Assembly (NCBI GenBank): GCA_013397795.1
Contig: VZTJ01000751.1
Span: forward strand, 868,257 to 932,256
Source: Orthonyx spaldingii
Taxonomy: Eukaryota; Chordata; Aves; Passeriformes; Orthonychidae
Reading direction: 5' to 3'
DNA length: 64,000 bases
Part shown: positions 13,001-24,610 of the stretch, one piece after another
Layout of the letters: each line of letters starts with the position of its first letter
Position numbering within the stretch: the first letter of the stretch is position 1
Made by a program: the position numbers and the translations under genes
Notes under the pieces: generated by a model
Told to the model about the DNA's origin: nothing
The model's input: the letters and a program-made list of their open reading frames with translations, nothing else
Database searches by the model: none

Positions 13001-13239
13001 CTAGCAATTTTGGGAACTATAGTTCCCCACTCAGGGATATTTCTTCAATGTTTAGCTAAGCATTTTGAAAGCAGATCCAATCAGTACATTGGCATAAATA
13101 AGCTTCTAGCTTGTTGGACCCTAAAACTTATCTCTATGCTGCCCTCCCTGTTCAACTAATAGAATGTTAAAACCGGTGAGGTCTGCATTATTTTTCAAAT
13201 CTATAAACTAAAAAAAGGTCCAGAATAACAGAAAATAAG

Positions 13240-14130
13240 CAGGATTTATATTAACTGCTCCTGAAGCTCTTTCTCAAAACTTCCAATGGTGAAAGACAGA
13301 GCAGCCCCCCTAAGCAGTGTATTCCAGTGCTGAACTAACCTTGGAGTTACAAATATCTTCCAAAGTCTAACCTCATCTCCTCTGCTGCAGTGTAGGAAAG
13401 GTAATGAGCTTTTCTCAACAGATAGAGGAAGCAGCAATCTTCAGGGCATTTGATAGCATCATCTATACCCTCAATTCTGTGAAAGAATAAACAATTATTT
13501 AAATCTTCCCTCATAGGTGATGTTTTTTAGACCTTCAATTGTTTTTATTGTTCTCTCTGGGTTTCTTGCTGTGGGTCTTTACCAGACCAGTGCTCAATTC
13601 CAGGCACAGCTCTCCAGCTGAGGTTTGACCAGCACTGGCATTAAGATATCACACATCTGCTTATACATCCCACCAAAGATCCTTTGCTTTTTCTCTTATG
13701 GCAGCAGAATGCTGCTTAACCAGTTCTTCTCCAGCTTGTGTATGACCTCACTTGTGAATTTTCTTCTAAGTCCACTGATTCCTACTGAATTCTAATCTTG
13801 TTCTGAAAAAAAAAAGTTCAAGACCCTTCATATCTTACAGATTTCATAAGTGCACTGTCTAGTCCATCAGTCAAGTCATTAATTAAAATATTTCATGTTA
13901 TCAGATCCAGAAGGATCCTCCGAGCTGAGATGCTCTTCTTGAAAAATTGACCTTCTAAAACCATGGTTTGAGCAGGGTTTTCATATCCATCTTGTATTGT
14001 TTTTACAGTAGTTTGTGCTGGACAGCATGCCCCTCCCTTTCTTATGAGATGTCACAGGAGGGAATTTCAAAAGCCTTACCAAACTCTATCTGTATCACAT
14101 ATATTGATTCTTTCCTATTTGTATTCAAAT
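13240..14130 (-). mobile_element. Ancient CR1-type LINE relic, antisense
   Basis: Read on the plus strand, successive phrases follow the complement of the old reptile/bird CR1 reverse-transcriptase region and 3' end: 'ttccagtgctgaactaacct', 'taacctcatctcc', 'ttccctcataggtgatg', 'caggcacagctctccagctgaggtttgaccag', 'aagtcattaattaaaatatt', and 'caaaagccttaccaaactc'. The phrases are in the right order over about 900 bp, with many substitutions and indels, so this is an old dead copy on the minus strand. Identification is by remembered consensus, not by search. Confidence 0.7.
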
Positions 14131-17100
14131 GATGTGCTCAAATCATGCAACAAACATGTTGCAGCATCAAAACCTCAAACTGCTTCATAGTCTTCACCTT
14201 TGTTATCAATGTTATCACCTCTGTTGTCCATGGACTAAATCAATGTCAGAAACAAGAGCTTAATATTATGTCTAAAAAGGAAATGCTCATTAAAGCCCTG
14301 TATTCATTAATTGAAAGTCAAGGCTTGAATACTAAAAAATATAAACTTGGCAAATAAATTCCTTTTATACACAGTATATATTGATACACAACCTGCAGAA
14401 CTCACTGACACAATACTAAAAAAAATGGCACATGCTTTACTGATTTAAAAAAAAACCAAATCAAACAACACGGTTTCATGAATACAGAGTGCACAGCCTA
14501 ACCAGGGAAGATACAAATTAATAAAGAATATAAATTCTTTGTTAACTATTAAAATGGCAATGATTAAAAAGAAATTTCCCCTTCAAGCGCATTATATTAG
14601 AATTGTCCGCTTTGACCATGAGACTGATTCTGCAAACAAGCTGCTCAACTAGACAGATTCTGCTGTTGAATATGAAATAAATAATACCTCTAGTTTTTTT
14701 GAAGGTGCTTATAAATGTAACAATACTAAGTAGAAGAAACATAAAAACTGAAATAGCCTTACTAACTTATGTAAGGACTGACACGTGGCTTCGTTTATCT
14801 TTAGAAACAAGTCAGGGATGGATCCAGAGTGCGAACAAAAATAGTACAACATGTTCATTCCTAGTTGGAAGACAGCAGAGATACCAAACCTGAACTCAGA
14901 AATCAGAAAATAAAAATGCAAAATGCATTTTCACATAAAAGCTAACTCTTCAAAAATCCAAACAAACTTTGTAGCCCCAACAAACCTGTTGTTAAAACTC
15001 AAGAATTCTTTTACTTGATGAGACTCCAAAAACAACTCCACCAAATACTGAAAATAAAAGCAGTCAAAGGCATCAGGTGAGAATTCAGGAATCCTGTGTT
15101 TTATTCACAAGCCTGCTTTGGACCTGGGTACCTTCCCTGTGCCTTAATTTTTCCATCTCTAGATGAAATTCATGAAACTTCTTCCTCCTTCCCCGTAACA
15201 TGTACTCACATGATAAAGTTTAAATAATTAATTTTTCAAAGGTCTTTATTCTTTCAGACTGAAGTTGCTGTGAAAATGGAATATGTGGCTTTAATGGGCT
15301 GTTTTGTCTTTATTTGTGTTCAATGACACAGAGATTCAAAATCAGACTTCAGTCAAGCCTGCCAGTTATTGCTGAGGTCTGCTCTATGAGGGGAAGCTGA
15401 TCTTATGGAGAAGTTTTTACAGGTACCAACAATTTCTCTGGGTGATAGAAATACTGTTTTATTCACCTTCTGTTTAGCATTACCTAGTTGGTATGGGCAT
15501 CACTCCACTGGGCATAGGAATGTCTCCCAATTTAGAGTGGCCTTTTCTTCTCCTTGTCTTCTTCTGCCTTCTCCAGCTTGGCACACTCATGATGGCAGGG
15601 CTCTGCAAGTTCAGCGCAGCAGAGAAGCATTTCTGAAAAGTAGTCTGAATTCTTTACTCAGTTGCATAGATGGTAAAAAATGCTTAAGTAGTATTGAAAC
15701 CAGAGCAGTTTCAGTTGCACAAAAGAGAGGGATTACTGTTACACTTCCCAAAGTGACCTTAAAAGTGCTAGGCCTCCCAGGAGTCTAGTCTCCAGTATCA
15801 TATACATCTCTGTTACCTTGATTGGAAATGTTCTCTCACACTCACCGTGGTAGGAAACATTTTCTGTCACCTCATTAAATAGTCAAAGCATGGATTTACC
15901 CAGAGGAGAGTGAAGGATAAATTCCCCAGCTAGCACAATTCAACACCCATGCATGTTCTGAGCCACGCACTGGCTCAGCAGCAGCACAGCAAGCAGAGGG
16001 TTTGTTTCATCTGCTCTTGGCTAACTGATTGAACCTCATGTCTGGGGGAACAATGAGACTTTACGCACTGTCCAGGCATTTTTTCTAAGTGACAAGTTAC
16101 AGAGAGCAGAGAATTAAAGGGTTTGTTCAAATTCAGGTGGAAATGCTCAGGCTTGTTGTCCATAGAAAAAGGTTAGTTGTTTATCTCTGTTGGTTCACTA
16201 AACTCGTTCTTTTTCCTGCATGCTACCTGCTCTTTTTACACTCTTTTTGTTTTTTTCCCCCTCTTAAGCAATATCTGAAAAGTGAACAAATGAAGTTCTG
16301 AGGGAAATATGTAGCATTGAAGTATGCGAGAGGAAAGCCAGAGTTAGCTTTAATACAGGACTGGCAGCACCACCTCACTGATGGAGTAAAGTCCTCAGTT
16401 TTATCCTTTTCATGTGTGTATTACTGCTACTTTGAATACCAGAATGTATTATTAGGGTTTTTAGAACTAAAACTAGTTAAATAAGAAAAAACTCATGTGA
16501 GCTGTTCCCTTTACAAAAAGAAATTAATGGTGGCTGACCATCTCAATGTAATACTTTCTTAGCACAAATACCAATAATCCTATTCTCACAAATACAGCAA
16601 CAACAACTATTCCAAACTCTTTCCAGACAATAAGTAACTCAAAACAACTCACCTTTTCTAGACACATTTCCCTGGAAATGCCCTTCTGTTCTTAGTTGCT
16701 ATCTTGTTCTTGGAATCTCTTCCATCTTATCTTTCCCTTCGTCTCTCCTACAAGAAATACTCCAGCAAATCTCTCTGCCCAAGAGACAGCTCAAGAAAAT
16801 CCTCCATCTTTACAGTCCCATTTACATTTGCTGGTACCATGACTCTAAATTTTGGGTTGAGGTCCCCTTTAATTTGAATAGAGATAATGAAGGGTGCACT
16901 TACTCCCATCAGTTGCATCATGGTTTAATCACACCTGTAGTAGTGTTATATATTGTAAATTGCTCCACAGTTTTGTATCACTCATCACTGCATGGTGTTA
17001 TTATCTTAAGTAGTGCACTAATCTGGATCATCTTTCTTGTAGGTGGATTTTCATAAACACAAACCAAAACATGAAGAATTTCTCCAAATAAGCTAAGCTG

Positions 17101-17173
17101 TCCTTATAAATTATTGAGTGGGAGAAGCAGAATAGCTCAGTTGTAGTGTTATGTGTATTGTCCATTTTCACAT

Positions 17174-17210
17174 ATTATTTTTATTATTATTGTTGTTGTT
17201 GTTATTATCA
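17174..17210. repeat. TTA/TTG compound microsatellite
   Basis: Interrupted (TTA)n running into (TTG)n and back to TTA. A simple repeat in intergenic DNA. Confidence 0.8.
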
Positions 17211-20200
17211 TATTTCCATGCAGGGCACATGGGTCATGATTTGCTATTCTGAGATGTAACATCCCTCACTGAAAACCTAGGCCATTAAGTCATAACAAGC
17301 ATAAATTTATGAGGCTTCCAGTGATACCTCAAAAATCTTGACTGAGAGTACAAACATGCCTGTAGTGCAAACAAAGATGCATTATTAACTGTAATACAGA
17401 TTAATATTTTTGATGTAAAATAAACATTTAAATGGGAGAAAATATTTGTCTTTCTCTAATTTAACTCCCTAAGCGGTGCAGGAGACATTAGTATATATTA
17501 TGAAGCACAGACTATCAACCAACAATATTCTTCAATGTCCAGAACAATACAAAATTTTGTTAAGATAGCTTCTTTTTTAAAAGGAAAAGAAATTACAGTT
17601 TTGCAGCATCTGCATGTAAAAAAAAGGATGATTATGCAAATGGCTGTGCAATCAGCTGCATTTTTTAGGTAAGTAAAGAAATTATCTAATATCTAACATT
17701 TGATAATGTGCAAGAAGTTCTGAAACCCTGGTCATATTGCAAAGCAGAATGGCACTGACTTCAGAAAAACCAGTCCATAGAGCAAAATCAATCACCTCTC
17801 CTTCTGTGATTGCCTTTTAACCATTTAGCTTTCACTTAAAGTATGCTGGCATATATTAAATAACCTACCCAGACTGTTTCAGATGAACATGATAAGGAGC
17901 ACTTTGGAGACATAAGTCTTAAGTCATGAGGAAGCTCTCCCAGTCAATCCAGGCACTGGCTTTTCAATCCAGTTCCTGGACACCTTATTCCTGGATGCAC
18001 TGTTGATCTCATCTTCTGTCTGATAAGTCTCATAGTGACATTGTGTGTCTGTGCCTTTTGCCAATAAAAAGATTGTTGAGGCTGGTAAGAGTCACAGTAA
18101 GAATATTTCTAATAGCAAACTCAGCACTACTGCATAACAAATGATGTTTATTTCATTACAAAGAATTTGCAAAGCATAGTGTTTCTGATTGCAGTTTTGC
18201 AGCAATCAGAATTAATCTGTCAGGACAGCAGGCTTTATCCTGCAAACAAATTCATTTGTAATCTTCTCAAGTATTCTACCATGTGACTTTAGGAGATAAA
18301 AGAGCCTCCTTTAAAGTATATTTCCATAACCCACATTGAGTGATGCTAAGTACAGTGGTATCTCTCCCACTAGATTAAATTTTAATTATTGCAATTTCTC
18401 TCATGAAAGAGACTGTAAGATAGCACAGCAAGTCTCTACACATTCATTCTATGGGCAGAGGACATTTTATGTTAATTTACTGACTTATTTAAGGCAGGCA
18501 GCAGCAAGTGACAGTAAGTAGAAAAGTATAGCAAAACTCAATATATTCTCATCTGAGAAAATCTGACAGCAGATTCTTCAATACTGCTCTCTTCTCAACA
18601 CTTAAATTATTCACTTCCTTTCAATAAGAAAATTCTTTCATGTTGTTCAGACCACATTTTAGCCTATTTTTTATGACATTTCTTTGGATGTTGGCATTAT
18701 GTGTTGCTGTTACAGATACTGAAGTGCTTGCTTGAAGCTTCACTAGCACACGATATGTACTAATGTCTCTTCCAGAAATCTTCCAGTATAAATGGGCTCA
18801 AAAATCAAGAGGAAAGAGAAGCCAGAAGCATAAATATATCAAATAACTTTTATTTGATGGATTTCTACTATCTGTTGTACTGAGCTGCCTTGTTAAACAC
18901 CCATGCATGATACTGGCAGAAACCTGTCTAGTTACACAGTTCTAAAATGTTTTTGTCTCTCATATGTGTTCAAAGTACTTCAAGAGAAAATGAATGCAAA
19001 ATGCACCATAATTGGTGATCATTAGTAGAACTGCATATAGAAAGGAACTTCTGAAAACTATATTTGTAGATGAAACCACATTTCCCTAGAGGGAAACAGA
19101 GGAAGAGAGGTAAAAACATTGCCTATCTTTGGAAATAGCCAATAAGGAATTAGGGACACCTTAGACATAAAAAAGGAGTACTTCCTACACAACCAGTCAC
19201 AATGGAGCTACACAGCCGGAAACCTGTATTTATTGCTGCCTCTGAAACCACAGGAGCTCTAAATCTCATGTCTTCTGTAAAACAGCTCAGAGACAGTAGA
19301 GCAATCTCAGCCACTCCAATCTGCAGGAAAACTGAAAAGCCGCCAGGAAAACCACCTGATACCCCCTGACACACAGAGGTGCTATTATTTACTGCTCAGT
19401 GAGACCAGCAAATGGTTATGCTCAGCAAAGAAAAATGTTTTATGTCTAAGTAATTATTTTACCAGTGACCTTAAAATATCCCTGTTGTTATGAATTTTCC
19501 TTGTACAGGGCAATCTCTGTAATAGGATCAGGCAGCGTGTTTCTTCATGCCAAGTCAGTGAATGCTAAAATGATTTGTCATCTTTCGCCACAGGCCACTG
19601 CCTGACACACACATGCCACAGTCTAATATCTCGCCTGCTTTGACATCAAAGTGTCTTCCTTCAGCCATTAACAACAAGAAGAAAGGCAAACAATGGCAGA
19701 AACTCCCATTCTTTCTGAGAGAGTTTTAATTAAATAAATGGCCTCAAATGGCTTAATGGGACTAAGGCAAGGGGGAAAAACCTTTCATCATAAAATGAAT
19801 TAAATCCATAAATCTTGCTTATTCTCTCCCCCTGCATTTTTTTATTGACTTCACAGTCACATTATTTCATTCTCTGTTGAAGTTTATGACAACATTATAT
19901 GATATCTCCTGGGCTTTCACAGTCTATCACCTTTTACAGCTCACTCTTAATGCCATGGGTCATAAAAGGCAGAGTTCATCTCATTTTACAAAGGGAAAAG
20001 AAGTCCTATGTAAAATCTCCAGTTGCAGAAGGGTTTTCACATGCTGAAATATGCAATTGTGAATAGGTCCACTGAGACTTTTGGTAGCAGCAACTCTGCC
20101 TGCTTTGAGGGATGAGTGATTTCTATGGCATACCCCAGACACCTGATTTCCCAAATCAAATTAGCAAAGCAGAAATGCAGCAAAAGCTGTGCTCCAGAGT

Positions 20201-20511
20201 GGGACCAAGGTGCAGCTGGGACACATTTTCAGGTTGGGTGGGGTTGTCTCTGGTCTTCCTATTTAGATGTAGTTAATCAGTACTACTCACTGATGTGTCT
20301 TCACAGGACCGTATTAGAGACATAACACTTTTCAAGAGACGTCTCAGAACAAAATGCTGCCTTCTTGTCCATCCCATTTTGGAGGAAATAAAATGCAAAA
20401 AACTGTACATGCCAGCCAAAACCATTGCAAGATTCTTCATTCAAATGAAAGAGGTCCTTCCGATGGCAAGTGGAGTTATAATTATAGACTAGAAAAGAGC
20501 AAGATCAGCAG

Positions 20512-20530
20512 CTGCTGCTGCTGCTGCTGC
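20512..20530. repeat. Short CTG trinucleotide repeat
   Basis: Six CTG units in a row. It is short and intergenic, with no open frame of interest around it. Confidence 0.8.
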
Positions 20531-23500
20531 TTGCGTTTGTTCCCTGTGTAACTGACAGGACAGAGTACTTGGCAAAAACAGACTTCCAGAAGTGGAAAGA
20601 CATTTTAACCCCTGTTCTTGTCAGTCCACTCCTCTTAGGGCTCAGCAGCAGCAACCCCTTGCTTCAGGTTAAGGGAAGAGCAAGGTGATTATTGCGGATC
20701 TGAAGGGGACTTGGTTTAGGACGTCTGAGAAAGAGGAAGGGTCCAGGATTTGCCTTTGGGCTTGGATTGCTGAATCAAAATAGCAGGTCAGTGGACACAG
20801 CGTAAGCTTAATATATTTTTATAGCTGGCTTAACTCAAATCTCTCTCACTCACTTTCTCTTCTGTGCCATAAAGTAAAAAATAAAGTGAACAATGACAAG
20901 GGGTAGGTCTGCATAGAAGTACTATTTATTTATACATTCTGTAACATGCCTTTCATGGTCAGTTAGGAAACACTGAGGGCTGTTATTTTTTACTGTGGTT
21001 TCTCTCTGAATCCTAATGCATCCTGAAATTCTCAGTCAGGCAAAAATCCCTTTTACAATTTGGTTCAAAATTAATGGAGAGGACATATGTATTTTTAAGT
21101 GGTTTTGCCTAAAGTCTTCTGATGATCTTAGCAAAAGTGGAGTAATATATAACTCACATTTCAGTCCGTGCTTGAGAAAGTTTCAGAAAGAAAAAGCAGC
21201 ATCATAGATACGAGTCAAGGTCTCTACAGGCATCAAATGGGCATAACTTGTGTTATGTCCTCAAAACTTACAAATCCATACCAGCAGAAAGCCTAGCCTA
21301 ATATCTGCTGATTAATTTAAGGACAACATGATTAATAGGAAGGTTTTTCATGACACCCGTGCCTGTGGTATCTGATCAAATGTACTCTGTCCTCCTTCAG
21401 CCCTGGCCAAAAGAGTGATCAGGAAGGAATGTGCTAGGGGGCATCATTATGCTTTGCTCTTCCTGTCCATCTCAATTTTAGCTTTTTAATTTCCTGTGAC
21501 CATAAGTAATGTTGGGAGGACTCTCCACCAACAAGCTGCCCATGAACCAAGGGCTTGGGATCACCATGCAAGAGCCAGAGTCAGTGCAAGGCTTTACACC
21601 AAAGCTTCCCATTGCCAGGGGAGGCCGTACCTTATAAATGGTTGTGGTTGTTCTCAGAGAAAAAACACACAAATGCAGATTTAAATTTGTGTTTGCTGTG
21701 TTGAGATGTCTAACCAGACAAACACATAGCTGTCTTTCATAGCTTTGTATAGTCTAAACTGTTCTATGATCACCTAATCTGACCTAATGTGTATTTTAAG
21801 ACATTAAATTATATTGTTCTGAAGTCCCTATATGAACCCAATGATAAATGTTGAGGAAAGTATTTGCTTAGCAGGAAGACAAAACAGAGTGTACCACAGA
21901 CAAGGCAAGGCAAGGAAACCAAGGCACCAAAGCCTAAAATTGCTGTAACAGTCCAACTATTCAGAGTCAAAGGCATTGAGTAAAGTGCTAAGAGATGGCT
22001 GGAGTATGATTAAGTGAAATATAGTTGCTAGAATCAAGCAGACAAACTGCATTTTGTGGACAAAAACTCTCTTCTCCCAGTCTAATGCATGGGAAAATAT
22101 TCTTAATCCTGATTCATCTGATCACTACAGCTCTGCATTTGTGGCCGAAGCGCATCCACTAGGCCTTGCAAGACAGGATTTGCTTCAGGTCTGTAGAGGA
22201 GACCCCTTTTGGCCCGCTTAGCTACTGATCAGCTACTGGCAGTTCCCAGTGCTGGGAGGAACAAATCCTTCCTGAACCTCCTATGCAGAAACCAAGAGTC
22301 ATGTTTTTGACACTAATCACTGCCTTCCTGCAGAACTGCGGATGCTGCAAAGATGCTGCAAGCAATCTCTTTTTCCTCCTTGGCCCACAACAGGAGAGAC
22401 GGCATAGAAAGTTTAACAGAGGCCCAGATACCAGGGGAGACCAGCAGAACCCCTCAGCCCCTGTATGGCTTCCTGAAGGTCATCTTCTGTCCTACGTTTT
22501 GCCCTCAGCTTAAAGATCCTAAACAAGAGGGTGACTATCCAGTCCTGTGTTCTGATATTTGGCTGCCCCCACAGTTAGCAATTTATGTTTTGTTTCGTCC
22601 TGCATTTATCTAACTTCATCCTCTCATTGTGGCCCTGTGTTGTGCTGAGGGTCTGGGTTTTTGCCAGGCTATAAGTCCTCCCATTTTCAGACATCTTCCT
22701 AGATCTAAATCCCTACATTCAGTCATTCCCACTGGAGATTGCCATTACAAAGTGGATATTAATGGGGAGATAGAGACACACTTGTTGGTGATATGTCTTA
22801 AACATATACTCCAAAGCATCAATGGGCAAGGTCTAAAGGCTCCTACAGAAATTCCAGGAAACACAGTGTATTTTCAAATGTATTTTTTTACCCTGTTCCT
22901 CCCCTATAGCCCAGCCACAGATTTTTTTTCATTGTTTATAAAGCCCCACTATTGCTGGAGAATGGGCATCTTTGTCTCCATTTTCTTAAACATTGCATCC
23001 TGACCAGAAGATTTTTAGCAGACAGGACTGCGTTTCCATGCATGCCAATCAGATGTGTTGACTCTTGCATTGAACTTCTTGGAGTATAACAATGACAACA
23101 AAAAATTTAAAGGTCTGTGCCAAGACTCAGGAAAAGAAAAGTTATTGCTTGGATTCTAGAGACCAAAACCCATGCTTCTTGAAAAAAAAAGAAAATGAAA
23201 AATAATCTTCAGGCCCATGCTGGCAAATATCGAGCAGTCATTCTGCAGAGGAAAAGAGACAGCCTGTCAGCAATACAAGGCTTATGGTGTCTTTTCCCTG
23301 CTGATTCCCTTGGTGACTAAAATAAAAAGTGGCACATTTACAGCTGAATTTTAATGGCTTACTTTATGCTCTGCATCAGAGACACAGCCAAGATGCAAAA
23401 TACTACCAAGTCATCTATTAACTAGGAGTTCAGATTTTTCTCCCTGCACCCCCACAAATTTGCTACAGTGGCATCAAGAAAATATAGACAAGAATCATAG

Positions 23501-23855
23501 TTGTGATTCTTGTTGTGATACACATAGTTGTGATACACAGTAACTTCCTTGAGATTTTGTGCTTGTCTTGGTTATTCTCCTTCTTGCATGCTGTATAAAA
23601 CTGCTTTCATCCACATTTGGAGTTAGGATTTGTTTTTTAAGCACATAAAAGTTCCTGTAGCATCTCCCTACGCTGGGTAAGCAAGTACCAAACTCAGCAC
23701 AAAGTATTTACCTGTGTATTTTCAGTTGTACTTTAATGATACTGTGTCACACACCACCTACCTGAGAAGCCCTATGGCTTGTTTTGCATGGCCATGCAAT
23801 GCTGAAGTATTGGCGAGTAAGTCTAGCTGCCAAGGAGAGAAATAACAGCGTTCCC

Positions 23856-23957
23856 CAGCTGATTTCAGCTGCTGTTGTAACTGCTAATGAAAGAGGCGGT
23901 CTCCAAATCTCATTTAGTTTTTAAATGATTATAATTACCAGAGCCAGCTAAAAATAC
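23856..23957 (+). promoter_or_regulatory. BEST3: Muscle-type motif cluster upstream of BEST3
   Basis: Two CAGCTG E-boxes start exactly 10 bp apart (23856 and 23866). A CTAAAAATA core at 23948-23956 matches the MEF2 site except for its last base. The cluster is about 0.5 kb upstream of the first BEST3 coding exon. BEST3 is known for heart and skeletal-muscle expression, so a muscle control element is plausible. Such motifs also occur by chance, so the call is tentative. Confidence 0.3.
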
Positions 23958-24279
23958 TGGCTGGTGATGTACGTGCATTTGTGGAATTTAGCTTTACCTC
24001 TCTTACCAAGAAGCCGAAAAGTTTTGAAAAAAATTTCAAGCAAATTTGCTTCCTGTTCTTCACTCACAGTAGAGTGGAGCAAACTGAGAGTAAGCAGAGA
24101 CTTCAGAGGCATAACGTGTCCCTGCCACGGCAACCCAGAAAGGTGGCCATATTCAGTGCTAACTGCTGGGTTTGGGTGGTCATTGACGTAAAGTCCAAAA
24201 CACAGCCTTGCATCAGTCAATCTGCAGGTCTCAACAGGGCTTGTAACTGCCAGATTTTTATTTTTCCCTCTCTTTCTAC

Positions 24280-24370
24280 ATATATGTATGAATACAAACA
24301 CTGTATATTTATGTACACATACTATTATATATTTAGATTTACATATATATCCATGTATCTATCTATACAA
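24280..24370. repeat. AT-rich tata/catatat low-complexity stretch
   Basis: Degenerate runs of tatat, acatata and atctatctat just upstream of the first BEST3 coding exon. Low-complexity DNA; no clear promoter element is claimed. Confidence 0.5.
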
Positions 24371-24440
24371 GGGTACATTCAGGTTAGGATATGCTGTCTA
24401 AAATGTTGTTGGTGTCCTGCTTCTCTTCCACTGTTTCTAG

Positions 24441-24610
24441 GCCCAGCCTACCAAGACGATGACAGTCACTTATTCCAGCAAAGTAGCAAATGCCACTTTC
24501 TTTGGATTTCACAGATTACTCCTAAAGTGGAAAGGCAGCATCTACAAATTGCTGTACAGAGAATTTCTTGTTTTTGCTACTCTTTACACAGCGATAAGTG
24601 TATTATACAG
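24441..24610 (+). CDS. BEST3: BEST3 coding exon 1 (18 nt 5' UTR, residues 1-50)
   Basis: The acceptor 'ctgtttctag' ends at 24440. The ATG is at 24459-24461 with A at -3. The donor is AG|gtacac after 24610, leaving two bases of Arg51. The exon encodes the conserved N-terminal segment and the first membrane helix, including FVFATLYTAISVLY. A non-coding exon upstream is implied. Confidence 0.96.

Larger units (their letters stand above)
10012..24440. other. Intergenic region between RAB3IP and the BEST3 coding region
   Basis: About 14.4 kb with no gene I can support. The BEST3 non-coding first exon(s) must lie somewhere here, because the first coding exon has a splice acceptor upstream of its ATG, but I could not place them. 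Contents noted separately: an ancient CR1 relic (13.2-14.1 kb), small microsatellites, and a muscle-motif cluster near 23.9 kb. Confidence 0.7.

Noticed and set aside
22140..22650. Possible further CR1 or other LINE relic
   Set aside because: A few phrases are suggestive, but they are not in a convincing consensus order, unlike those at 13.2-14.1 kb.
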